Below the pieces are notes generated by a model. The model was not told where the DNA came from, ran no database searches, and worked only from the letters and a program-made list of their open reading frames with translations. From NCBI RefSeq assembly GCF_023008405.1, contig NZ_CP095376.1, positions 1,946,001-2,010,000 on the forward strand: a DNA stretch of 64,000 bases, given 5' to 3'. How positions within the stretch are numbered: the stretch's first letter is position 1; each line of letters begins with the position of its first letter. Below, piece by piece: positions 29,083-40,366 of this stretch. The DNA comes from Amycolatopsis sp. FBCC-B4732. Lineage in GTDB: Bacteria; Actinomycetota; Actinomycetes; Mycobacteriales; Pseudonocardiaceae. The position numbers and the translations under genes were made by a program.

Positions 29083-29118
29083 GGGCCGTTCGTCCCGGTC
29101 CGGCGGGCCCACGGTCAC
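29083..29118. promoter_or_regulatory. Pair of DosR-like boxes
   Basis: GGGCCGTTCGTCCC (29083-29096) and GGGCCCACGGTCAC (29105-29118) have centres 22 bp apart. The second overlaps the stop codon of cydDC. They lie just upstream of the GyrI-like gene on the minus strand. Confidence 0.55.
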
Positions 29119-32100
29119 CTCACGGCCCCGGACGGCTCTTCGACAGCGCTGCCGGCGCCGGTCAGGTGCACCACCGACAACTGGGCGAATTCCGCGGGCC
29201 GGTGGGTGACCACCAGCGTGGACCGGCCCTCGGTCGCGGCCAGCACGTCGTCCGCCAGCGCCGCTGCCGTGGGCGCGTCCAGGTGGGCCGTCGGCTCGTC
29301 GAGCAGCAGGATCGGGCGGTCCGACAGCAACGCCCGGGCCACGCCGATGCGCTGGCGCTCCCCGCCGGAGACCGGGGTTCCGTGGGTGCCCAGTGCCGTG
29401 TCCAGGCCGTCCGGTAGCCGCGAGAGCCAAGCGCCCAGCTGGGCCAGCTCCAGTGCGGCCCGCAGGTCGGCATCGGGCGCCGCGGGCCTGGCCAGGCGGA
29501 GGTTCTCGCGCAGCGTGCTGTCGAACAGGTGCGTCTCCGGCCCGCACCAGGCGATCCGGTCCCGGACCGAATCCCCGTCGCAGCGCAGTGTGTCGGTGTC
29601 GTCGAGCAGGACGCGGCCGGCGGACGGGTCCAGGTAGCGCATCAGCGCGGCGAGCACCGTGCTCTTGCCCGCGCCCGAGCGGCCGGTCAGCGCGATCCGG
29701 CGGCCGTGGCCGATGCGCAGGTCGACGTTCCGGACCGCGTCGGCCGGAGCTGCCGGCCAGCGGACCGACAGCCGCTGCGCCGCCAGCTCGGCCGCGGGCG
29801 GCGCGGCCGCGGTGGCGGTGGTGTGCGGCGCGGCGAGTGCGTCCAGCTCGGCCAGGCGGCGCGCGGAACCGGAAGCCCCGAGCAACCGCTGCGCCGCCTC
29901 CGGCAGGCCGGCCACCAGTTCGGCCGTCGCCAGCGGCACCAGGGCGAGCACGGCGAGCGTGGGGCCGGGGACCGCGGCCGCGATGCCCAGCGTCAGGCAC
30001 GCGATCGACGTCAGCCCGACGCCGAGGGTGGCCATCCCGCCACCCAGTCCGCGCCAGGCCGCAGAGCGGCGCTGCCGGGACGTCACGGCGAAGTCGAGCT
30101 CGCGCAGTCGTGAGTGCCGCCGGTCGGCCGCGTCGTGGGCGATCAGGTCGGCCGACGCCTGGAGCAGCTCGACCGTCCCCGCCGTGAGCTCCGCGCGCAA
30201 CCGGGCCGTTTCGCGCTGGGCCCGGCGGGCCGCCAGCGCCGCCACCACCGGGGCCACCACCCCCGCGACGGTCAGGCCCAGAGCAGCCGCGAAGCCGGCG
30301 CCGGGCAAGAGCACGCCGAGGGTGACCGCGGTCGCGGTGAGGACCGCGAAGGTCGACACGCCGGGCACCAGCCCCCGCACCAGGACGTCCTGCTGGCTGT
30401 CCACATCGGACACCAGCCGGTGCAGCAGGTCGCCGCGCCGCAGGCGGGCGGTGCCGGCCGGCCCGAGCCGGACGAGCTGTGCCCACACCCGCACCCGCAG
30501 CTCGGCGAGCGCGCGGAGGGCGACGTCGTGGGACAGCAGCCGCTCGGCATAGCGGAAGATCCCCTTGGCCAAGCCGAAGGTGCGCACCGCGACGATCGCG
30601 ACCACCAGGCTCAGCACGGGAGGGTGCAACGCCGCGCTGGCGATCAGCCACGACGACGTCGCGGTGAGCGCGACCCCGCAGCCCAGCGCGGCGGTCGAGG
30701 CGAGGCAGGCCAGCGCCAAGCGCAGCCGGTGGGGCCGGATCGCGCCGAGCAACGGCCGCCACTTCGGGCCGTCGAAGTCCACAGTGGACGTCTTGGTGGC
30801 GGCCGGCGAGGTGGCGCGCACCGCCGGCCGGGCGGCCGCGGCCGGTGAATCCGCCGCCGGGATCGCGCCGCCCAGGGAAACGACGCGGTCGCAGTGCGCC
30901 AGCACCGCGGGGTGGTGGCTGACGATGACGGCGGTCCGCCGGGCGAGCACCTTGGGCAGCCGCTCCAGGATGGCCGCCTCCGTCTCCGCGTCGACGCCCT
31001 CGGTGGGTTCGTCGAGCAGGATCAGCGGCCGGTCGAGCAGCACCGCCCGGGCCAGCGCCACGCGGCGGCGCTGCCCGGTCGACAGCCCGGCACCCAGCTC
31101 TCCGACCACAGTGGACAGCGGAACGTCGAGGGCGGCGGTGTCGGCGGCGGCGAGCACGGCGTCGTCGGTGGCGCCGGGAGAACCCAGCCGGATGTTCGCG
31201 GCGACCGTCCCGGCCACCAGGTGGGGCTGCTGCGGCACCCACGCCAGGTGACGGTGCCAGGTGGCGCGGCCGATGCCGGCCAGGTCGGTGGTGCCCACCA
31301 GGATCCGCCCGGCGTCGGGCCGGCGCCAGCCGAGCAGGAGGTCGAGCAGCGTCGACTTGCCCGCCCCGCTCGGCCCGGTCACGCCGACGATCTCGCCGGG
31401 CGGCAGGCGCAGGCTGAAGCCGTCGAGGATCGGCCCGGACCGGCCGTCGACCGTGACGTCTTCGCAGCGCACCGCGGTGCGCGCCAGGTCGGGCACGACG
31501 CCGGTGCCGTGGTCGCCGGACGGCGTGCCGGCGAGCGCGATGATCTCTTCGGCGGCGGCGAGACCCTCGGCGCTGTCGTGGAACCGCGCGCCGACCGCGC
31601 GCAGCGGCAGGTAGACCTCCGGCGCGAGGATCAGCACGACCAGCGCGGTCCGCAGGTCGAGCTCGCCGGCCAGCAGGCGCAGGCCGATCGACACCGCGAC
31701 GAGGGCGACCGACAGCGTGGCCAGCAGTTCGAGGGCGAGTGCGGAGAGGAACGCGACCCGCAGGGTCCGCATCGTGTGCGAGCGGTACTTCTCGGTGATC
31801 TCCCGCAGGGACCGGAGCTGCGCCCGCGCGCGGCCGAACGCCGTCAGCTCGGCCAGTCCGGCGACGAGGTCCAGGAAGTGGTTGCCCAGCACGGAAAGCG
31901 TCTGCCACTGCCGCCGGACGTCGCGCTGGGTGTAAACGCCGATGAGGATCATGAAGACCGGGATGAGCGGCACGGTCAGGCCGACGACGACCGCGGCGAT
32001 CCAGTCGGCGAACAGGATCCGCGTACCCACGACGAGCGGGACGACCGCCGCGATCAGCAGCTGCGGCAGGTAGCGGGCGAAGTAGCCCTCCAGCCGGTCG

Positions 32101-32471
32101 ACGCCGTGCGTGGCGAGAGCGGCGATCTCGGCGGGGGAGCGGTCCGCCCGGCGCGGCCCGATCCGCAGCGCGGCCGTGATGACGGTGTCGCGCAGCTGCG
32201 ACAGCGCCCGGGCGGCGGCGCGGTGGGCGGTCGTCTCCGACAACCAGGTGATCCCGGCCCGGGCGAGCACGACCAGGACGAGCATGCCGAGCGGCACGAG
32301 CAGGTCCCGGACCGCCAGCCCGTCGAGGAAGGCCCAGGTGATCGTCTTCGCCAGCAGCTCCGCCTGGGCGAGCACCAGCATCGCGGTCAGCACGCCCAGT
32401 GCGGCGCAGGCGAGGACGAACGGCCGGACCGCGCTCGCGTGGCGCAGCAGCCGCGGGTCGAGGGGCTTCAC
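29115..32471 (-). CDS. cydDC: CydDC, fused ABC exporter for cytochrome bd assembly
   Basis: The single 1118-residue polypeptide contains both halves of the CydDC transporter. The CydD-like half has Walker A GPSGAGKST (366-374) and signature LSTGQRRRVALA (463-474). The CydC-like half has Walker A GRSGAGKST (930-938) and signature VSGGERQRIG (1034-1043). Each half starts with six transmembrane helices. The pair exports thiols or handles heme needed for cytochrome bd. Fusion is known in streptomycetes. GTG 32471 overlaps the cydB stop as GTGA, so cydA, cydB and cydDC form one operon. Confidence 0.93.
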   Translation of the reverse strand: MKPLDPRLLRHASAVRPFVLACAALGVLTAMLVLAQAELLAKTITWAFLDGLAVRDLLVPLGMLVLVVLARAGITWLSETTAHRAAARALSQLRDTVITAALRIGPRRADRSPAEIAALATHGVDRLEGYFARYLPQLLIAAVVPLVVGTRILFADWIAAVVVGLTVPLIPVFMILIGVYTQRDVRRQWQTLSVLGNHFLDLVAGLAELTAFGRARAQLRSLREITEKYRSHTMRTLRVAFLSALALELLATLSVALVAVSIGLRLLAGELDLRTALVVLILAPEVYLPLRAVGARFHDSAEGLAAAEEIIALAGTPSGDHGTGVVPDLARTAVRCEDVTVDGRSGPILDGFSLRLPPGEIVGVTGPSGAGKSTLLDLLLGWRRPDAGRILVGTTDLAGIGRATWHRHLAWVPQQPHLVAGTVAANIRLGSPGATDDAVLAAADTAALDVPLSTVVGELGAGLSTGQRRRVALARAVLLDRPLILLDEPTEGVDAETEAAILERLPKVLARRTAVIVSHHPAVLAHCDRVVSLGGAIPAADSPAAAARPAVRATSPAATKTSTVDFDGPKWRPLLGAIRPHRLRLALACLASTAALGCGVALTATSSWLIASAALHPPVLSLVVAIVAVRTFGLAKGIFRYAERLLSHDVALRALAELRVRVWAQLVRLGPAGTARLRRGDLLHRLVSDVDSQQDVLVRGLVPGVSTFAVLTATAVTLGVLLPGAGFAAALGLTVAGVVAPVVAALAARRAQRETARLRAELTAGTVELLQASADLIAHDAADRRHSRLRELDFAVTSRQRRSAAWRGLGGGMATLGVGLTSIACLTLGIAAAVPGPTLAVLALVPLATAELVAGLPEAAQRLLGASGSARRLAELDALAAPHTTATAAAPPAAELAAQRLSVRWPAAPADAVRNVDLRIGHGRRIALTGRSGAGKSTVLAALMRYLDPSAGRVLLDDTDTLRCDGDSVRDRIAWCGPETHLFDSTLRENLRLARPAAPDADLRAALELAQLGAWLSRLPDGLDTALGTHGTPVSGGERQRIGVARALLSDRPILLLDEPTAHLDAPTAAALADDVLAATEGRSTLVVTHRPAEFAQLSVVHLTGAGSAVEEPSGAVR

Positions 32472-33487
32472 CGGCGGCCCGCGGGCAGGCCGCCGCCGGC
32501 GGGGATCGAGGCGCGGCTGATCCGCTTGCGGAACACCCAGTACGTCCAGGCCTGGTAGGCCAGCACGATCGGGGTGAACGCGACCGCCACCCAGGTCATG
32601 ATCTGCAGGGTGTAGTGCGTCGAGGACGCGTTCGTCGTGGTCAGGCTGAAGGCGGGGTCGGTCGTCGAGGGCAGCACGTTCGGGTAGAGCGACCAGAAGA
32701 GCGTGAAGGTGACGGCGATGATCGCGCCGGCGGTGCTCGCGAAGGCGAGCCCGTCGCGGTCGCCCGCGGCGAACAGCACACCCGCGGCCAGCAGCAGCGC
32801 CGCGACCAGCGACGTCAGCCAGGACCAGCCGCCGTGTTCGATCGCCGTGTAGCCCAGGAACACGCCGCCGAACACGATCGCGGCGCCGCCGAGCGGGCGG
32901 CTCAGCGTCCGGGCGCGGTCGCGCAGGGCGTCGGTCGTCTTCAGCGTGAGGAAGACCGCGCCGTGGAAGGTGAACAGGCTGAGCGTGGCCAGCCCGCCGA
33001 GCAGCGCGTACGGGTTGAGCAGGGTGAAGAAGGTGCCGGTGAAGTGGTGCTGGGCGTCGAGGGGGACGCCGTGGACGATGTTGCCGAACGCGACGCCCCA
33101 CAGCAGCGCGGGTGCGGCGGAACCGAAGACGATCACCCAGTCCCAGGTGTTCCGCCAGCGCGGGCTGTCGATCTTGCCGCGGAACTCGAACGCGACGCCG
33201 CGCAGGATCAGCGCGACCAGCACCAGGAGCAACGCCAGGTAGAAGCCGGAGAACAGGCTCGAGTACCAGAGCGGGAACGCGGCGAACGTCGCGCCGCCGG
33301 CGACGAGCAGCCAGACGTCGTTGCCGTCCCAGACGGGGCCGATCGTGTTGACGAGGACCCGGCGGTCGGTGTCGTCGTGGCCGAGGACGCGCAGCAGCGT
33401 GCCGACGCCGAAGTCGAAGCCTTCGAGGACGAAGTAGCCGGTCCAGAGGACCGCGATGAGCAGGAACCAGATGTCGGTGAGGGCCAT
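32468..33487 (-). CDS. cydB: Cytochrome bd oxidase subunit II
   Basis: The 339-residue membrane protein has the usual N-terminus of the family (FVLEGFDFGVGTLL) and WDGNDVWLLVAGG near 50. It is the structural partner of CydA in the quinol oxidase, which has very high oxygen affinity and works in near-anoxic cells. The ATG lies 13 bases after the cydA stop. Length matches the shorter actinobacterial CydB proteins. Confidence 0.95.
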   Translation of the reverse strand: MALTDIWFLLIAVLWTGYFVLEGFDFGVGTLLRVLGHDDTDRRVLVNTIGPVWDGNDVWLLVAGGATFAAFPLWYSSLFSGFYLALLLVLVALILRGVAFEFRGKIDSPRWRNTWDWVIVFGSAAPALLWGVAFGNIVHGVPLDAQHHFTGTFFTLLNPYALLGGLATLSLFTFHGAVFLTLKTTDALRDRARTLSRPLGGAAIVFGGVFLGYTAIEHGGWSWLTSLVAALLLAAGVLFAAGDRDGLAFASTAGAIIAVTFTLFWSLYPNVLPSTTDPAFSLTTTNASSTHYTLQIMTWVAVAFTPIVLAYQAWTYWVFRKRISRASIPAGGGLPAGRR

Positions 33488-33500
33488 GGCGGTGCTTTCG

Positions 33501-34901
33501 TCAGTAGGCGAACGCCGCGGGGCGCGGCTCGTCGGAATCGGTGTCTTCGCTGGGTGCTTCGGGCGGCGGCGGCCCGGCCTTGGCGTAGCGGACCATCAGC
33601 ACGCCGTCGACGACCGCGAGGACGCCGTAGAGCACGGTGAACACGATCAGCGACGTCAGCACGGTGCCCGCGGAGACGGTGGGCGACACCGAATCGGCGG
33701 TCTTCAGCACGCCGAACACCGACCACGGCTGCCGTCCCATCTCGGTGAAGATCCAGCCGACGCTGTTGGCCAGGAACGGCAGGGCGACCCCGGCGGTCGC
33801 GACGGGGAAGAACCAGCGGGCGCGCGGGGTGCGGCCGCGGCGGAACAGCCACAAGCCCACCAGCGAGATCAGCAGGCAGAGGAAGCCGAAGCCGATCATC
33901 AGGCGGAACGTCCAGTACGTGACCGGGATGTCCGGCCGGTAGTCGCCGGGCCCGTAGGCCTGCTGCTCCTGGGCCTGGAGGTTGTTGATGCCCTCGACCC
34001 GGCCGTCGAACTTCCCGGTGGCCATGAAGGAGAGCACGCCGGGCACGCGGATGCTGAACTTCTCCTGCGAGCCGTCGAGCGAGCCGATGGTGAACAGCGA
34101 GAAGGACGCGGGCGCGACGGTGTCGTAGAGCGCTTCGGCGGCGGCCATCTTCATCGGCTGCTGCTCGGTCATCAGCCGGGCCTGCAGGTCACCGGTGACG
34201 ATGACGCCGAGGCTCGCGATCAGGACGGTGACCAGCGCGAGCTTCATCGACGGCCGGTAGACGTCGGCGCTCGTGCCTTTTCGCAGCTGCCACGCGCTGA
34301 TGCCCACGACGAACATGCCGGCGGTGAGGAAGCACGCGGTGAGGGTGTGGGCGAACGCGCCGACGGCGGTGGAGTTGGTGAGCACGGCACCGAAGTCCTT
34401 GAGCTCCGCGCGGCCGGTCGCGGGGTTCACGACGGAGCCGACCGGGTGCTGCATCCAGGAGTTGGCGGCGAGGATGAAGTAGGCCGAGAGCACCGTGCCG
34501 ATCGAGGCGATCCAGATCGTGGCCAGGTGCAGCTTCTTCGGCAGCTTGTCCCAGCCGAAGATCCACAGCCCGAGGAAGGTCGACTCGAGGAAGAACGCCA
34601 GCAGCCCTTCGATGGCCAGCGGCGCGCCGAAGATGTCGCCGACGAACGTGCTGTAGTCCGACCAGTTCATCCCGAACTGGAACTCCTGCACGATGCCGGT
34701 CGCCACGCCCATGGCGAAGTTGATGAGGAACAGCTTCCCCCAGAACTTCGTCATCCGGCGGTACTTGTCGTTCCCGGTGCGCACCCAGGCCGTCTGCATC
34801 CCGGCGACCAGGAAGGACAGCCCGATGGTCAGCGGGACGAAGATGAAGTGGTACACGGTGGTGATCCCGAACTGCCATCGGGCGATGTCCAGGGCGCTCA
34901 T
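33501..34901 (-). CDS. cydA: Cytochrome bd oxidase subunit I
   Basis: The 466-residue subunit binds hemes b558, b595 and d. H18 (TTVYHFIFVPLTIG) matches the high-spin heme ligand, and NSWMQHPVG contains the b558 histidine. The Q-loop region (about residues 240-330) is short, so this is the S-type form. The enzyme oxidises menaquinol and reduces oxygen to water. The gene is divergent from dosR; two boxes lie within 85 bp of its start. Confidence 0.95.
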   Translation of the reverse strand: MSALDIARWQFGITTVYHFIFVPLTIGLSFLVAGMQTAWVRTGNDKYRRMTKFWGKLFLINFAMGVATGIVQEFQFGMNWSDYSTFVGDIFGAPLAIEGLLAFFLESTFLGLWIFGWDKLPKKLHLATIWIASIGTVLSAYFILAANSWMQHPVGSVVNPATGRAELKDFGAVLTNSTAVGAFAHTLTACFLTAGMFVVGISAWQLRKGTSADVYRPSMKLALVTVLIASLGVIVTGDLQARLMTEQQPMKMAAAEALYDTVAPASFSLFTIGSLDGSQEKFSIRVPGVLSFMATGKFDGRVEGINNLQAQEQQAYGPGDYRPDIPVTYWTFRLMIGFGFLCLLISLVGLWLFRRGRTPRARWFFPVATAGVALPFLANSVGWIFTEMGRQPWSVFGVLKTADSVSPTVSAGTVLTSLIVFTVLYGVLAVVDGVLMVRYAKAGPPPPEAPSEDTDSDEPRPAAFAY

Positions 34902-34953
34902 CCGGTTCTCCTGCTCGCGCGGACGGTGTTGTCCGGGGCAGCATCCGGTCCGG

Positions 34954-35005
34954 GGGACCTTCGGCGAGAGGGTCCTTGGTCACTTCCGCGACGGTCACGG
35001 GTCCC
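34954..35005. promoter_or_regulatory. Three DosR-like boxes between cydA and dosR
   Basis: GGGACCTTCGGCGA (34954-34967), GGGTCCTTGGTCAC (34970-34983) and CGGTCACGGGTCCC (34992-35005). Spacings are 16 and 22 bp. They could serve both cydABDC and autoregulation of dosR. Confidence 0.6.
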
Positions 35006-35066
35006 TGCCATCCGAGGGCCAATGGTCGTACGCTGATCTCCGTCGAACCGTTTTCGGGAGGTCGGA

Positions 35067-35705
35067 ATGCTCCGCGTGTTTCTGGTCGACGACCACGAGG
35101 TCGTCCGTCGTGGCGTCGCCGACCTGCTGGACGAGGACGAGAACCTCACAGTGGTCGGCCAAGCCGGCAGTGTGTCGCAGGCGCTGGCCCGCATCCCGGC
35201 GCTGAACCCCGACGTCGCGGTGCTCGACGTGCGCCTGCCGGACGGCAACGGCATCGAGCTGGCCCGTGAGCTGCGGTCCAAGCTGCCCGAGCTCAAGTGC
35301 CTGATGCTGACGTCCTACACCGACGAGCAGGCGATGCTCGACGCGGTGATGGCCGGGGCCAGCGGGTTCGTCATCAAGGACATCAAGGGCATGGACCTGG
35401 TCTCGGCGGTCCTCGACGTCGGCGCGGGCAAGTCCCTGCTCGACGCGCACGCGGCCGCCGCGCTGATGGCCAAGCTGCGGGACAGCCAGGCGAAGAAGGG
35501 CCCGCTGGCGGACCTTTCCGACCAGGAGCGGAAGCTGCTGGAGCTGATCGGCGAGGGCCTGACGAACCGCCAGATCTCGGAGCGGATGTTCCTGGCCGAG
35601 AAGACGGTGAAGAACTACGTGTCGCGCCTGCTGACCAAGCTGGGCATGGAACGGCGCACGCAGGCCGCGGTGCTGGCCACCGAGCTGCGCAACCAAAACG
35701 GCTGA
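35067..35705 (+). CDS. devR: DosR/DevR dormancy response regulator
   Basis: The 212-residue NarL-type regulator is the central controller of the island. The receiver has D8-D9, phosphorylation site D54 ([15 protein letters not shown]), T82 and K104 (FVIKDIKG). The LuxR-type helix-turn-helix has [18 protein letters not shown] then NYVSRLL. It matches M. tuberculosis DosR nearly end to end, including KDIKGM and [11 protein letters not shown]. The phosphorylated form binds GGGACT-N2-AGTCCC palindromes, and such sites are scattered through this window. The ATG at 35067 follows CGGGAGGTCGGA. Confidence 0.97.
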   Translation: MLRVFLVDDHEVVRRGVADLLDEDENLTVVGQAGSVSQALARIPALNPDVAVLDVRLPDGNGIELARELRSKLPELKCLMLTSYTDEQAMLDAVMAGASGFVIKDIKGMDLVSAVLDVGAGKSLLDAHAAAALMAKLRDSQAKKGPLADLSDQERKLLELIGEGLTNRQISERMFLAEKTVKNYVSRLLTKLGMERRTQAAVLATELRNQNG

Positions 35706-35820
35706 GGTCTCGTTCAGTGCACAGCGGTAACGGACGGTGATGGAATTCCGACCTTGACCGTATGCCGCACGAGATCCCCGTTCGCGGTTGTTCGACCTGC
35801 CGAGCTTCGCGGAGGGACTC

Positions 35821-36798
35821 ATGGCACCGCGGCCACGTTTCCTGCACATGGTCGACGCCTCTCGCGATGAGGCCCAGCTGGCTGTGCGCCTGTACAACGA
35901 TCCGGGGGAAGTCCGTTCTTTCGAGGGCTTCGTCGTCCACATGCACCTTGCCTGGCTGTATCTGCTGCACGCCGAACTCTCGCGGGACGCCGTCGACTTC
36001 CGGTACTGGCGCACCAAGGGGCGCGCTCGGCGCCTCGAGCGCATCGACGGTGAGCCGAAGCGCTGGGACCTGGCCACCGCCCGCGAGCAGCAAGCGCTCG
36101 CTGCCGCCGTGGGCGGTCAGAGCCAAGCCCTCTTGCTCAACTACGAGGAGGAAGTCACCGGCCAGTTCGGCCTCGGCGCTTCCCTCGCGACCCGCCTGCG
36201 GTTCCCGGTCTTCATCGGCAGCTTCACCGACGAAGGCGAGCGTGCTCTGCGCCGGTTGCGCTCGCAACTTCCGGCTCAGCTGCGCACGTTCATCGCGGAG
36301 TACGACGCCGGATCGGACGACTCGGTCGCCCGTGACCCGCGCTATGACTTTCGGCTGCGGGTTTTCCAGGAGCTCGCACCGAAGGACCCGGACGCGCTTG
36401 CCGTTCAGTTCACCTGCTTCGACGATCTCACCGAAGAACAACGCGAAGCAGTGGAGGCGATCGGCAGGAAAGGGTACGTCGTAGTCCGAGAACACAAACG
36501 GCCCGTTGTCGGACACGGCTTGCTGAAACCGACTCAGGCTGCGCAGGCCGTCCAGAACCGTATTCCGTTCTGCTTCACCACGGCTCAGTTCACGAAGGCG
36601 TGGAAGAAGCATCGCCAAGCTCGCGCGCGAGTGCGCCACCGAAGCGGGGTTCCGGTCGTTGCTCGAAATGGCACCCAAGGACAAGGAGACCGGTGCGTGG
36701 GTGGGGCCACCGCCTCCGAACGCTACGCCGTCCTGGAGACGAGTGGCCCCACCGCCCGCGGAAGCGACCATGCGCTCGGCATGACCCAGTACCGCTGA
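35821..36798 (+). pseudogene. DUF3644-like protein, apparently decayed
   Basis: The frame starts at ATG 35821 (GGAGGGACTC before it). Early segments match DUF3644 as I recall it: LAVRLYNDP, FEGFVVHMHLAWLYLLHAEL, RIDGEPKRWDL, QSQALLLNYEE. The family's conserved LRNKIEHR region (an RxxxxH motif), expected between KRWDL and QSQALLL, is absent. Near 36602 the natural-looking sequence jumps to the next frame (SIAKLARECATEAGFRSLLE), which stops at 36784, suggesting one extra base. As it stands the frame stops at 36798. GC content is lower than its neighbours, consistent with acquisition. I hold the family call at moderate confidence. Confidence 0.5.
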
Positions 36799-36820
36799 TC
36801 GAGAACCGTGTCGCCTGGGG

Positions 36821-39639
<2,819 letters not shown>

Positions 39640-39782
39640 GCCCGTCCTGGGTTCACTCGTTCGCACGGCGGATCCGGTGACAGTCCGATAGCGTCCGTCA
39701 CGCGGGCCGGCGCGCTACCTCCCCCTCGGTGCGCCGGCCCGCTCTTCTCCGCCGGTCGCGGTTCCACGCCCGCCCGGCTTCG

Positions 39783-39818
39783 GTGACCAAGGTCCTCGCG
39801 GTTCGGGCAATCCGGCCG
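39783..39818. promoter_or_regulatory. Pair of DosR-like boxes
   Basis: GTGACCAAGGTCCT (39783-39796) and GGGCAATCCGGCCG (39805-39818) have centres 22 bp apart and lie 70-105 bp before the hsp20 start. A third candidate, GGACCCGAGGTCTC (39833-39846), is out of register. Confidence 0.55.
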
Positions 39819-39887
39819 CGTCGCCGCGTCCCGGACCCGAGGTCTCCTTGTCCCGCGGCACCCGATGTCGCGGAGAGGAGAGAACGG

Positions 39888-40295
39888 ATGACCACCTTGG
39901 TGCCGGGCTCACGCCTGGCGTTGCCGAGCATCGCGGCGTGGCTGGACAACCCCTGGCCGTTCGCCGAGCACAACCCGGTCCGGATCGAGGAGTCCACTGA
40001 GGACGGAAAGTACCTCGTGCGGGCCGAACTGCCCGGCTTCGACCCGGAGAAGCACATCTCCGTGACCACGCACAACGGTCTGCTCACCATCGCCGCCGAA
40101 CGGGAGGCGAAGGAGCAGACGGAGGGCCGCAGTGAGTTCTACTACGGCACCTTCAGCCGCACGGTCAGCCTGCCGGCCGGGGCCGACCCGGCCAAGGTCA
40201 AGGCGACGTACACCGACGGCATCCTCGAGATCTCGATGCCGGTTTCGGAGCACCCGCGCGACAAGCACGTCAAGATCCAGGTCACCAAGGACTAG
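39888..40295 (+). CDS. Hsp20/alpha-crystallin small heat-shock protein
   Basis: The 135-residue chaperone has an alpha-crystallin domain (about 30-130): VRIEESTEDGKYLVRAELPGF, then GLLTIAAERE, FSRTVSLPAGAD and DGILEISMPV. Small Hsp20 proteins hold unfolded proteins in oligomers without ATP. M. tuberculosis HspX/Acr, the hallmark DosR-induced protein, is of the same class. The start ATG 39888 follows GGAGAGGAGAGAACGG. A strong hairpin after the stop separates it from the next operon. Confidence 0.93.
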   Translation: MTTLVPGSRLALPSIAAWLDNPWPFAEHNPVRIEESTEDGKYLVRAELPGFDPEKHISVTTHNGLLTIAAEREAKEQTEGRSEFYYGTFSRTVSLPAGADPAKVKATYTDGILEISMPVSEHPRDKHVKIQVTKD

Positions 40296-40308
40296 GTGAC
40301 CCCTCCGA

Positions 40309-40342
40309 GGTGGGCGCGGCCCCTTGGCCGGCCGCGCCCACC
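40309..40342 (+). terminator. Hairpin after hsp20
   Basis: GGTGGGCGCGGCC (40309-40321) pairs perfectly with GGCCGCGCCCACC (40330-40342) across an eight-base loop. No long T-run follows, so it may attenuate rather than fully stop transcription into 40367. Confidence 0.65.
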
Positions 40343-40366
40343 CCCGCACGCCCCGGAAGGACAGAA

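Noticed and set aside
29115..32471. CydDC fusion as a novel finding
   Set aside because: Fused cydDC genes are already known in streptomycetes and related organisms.
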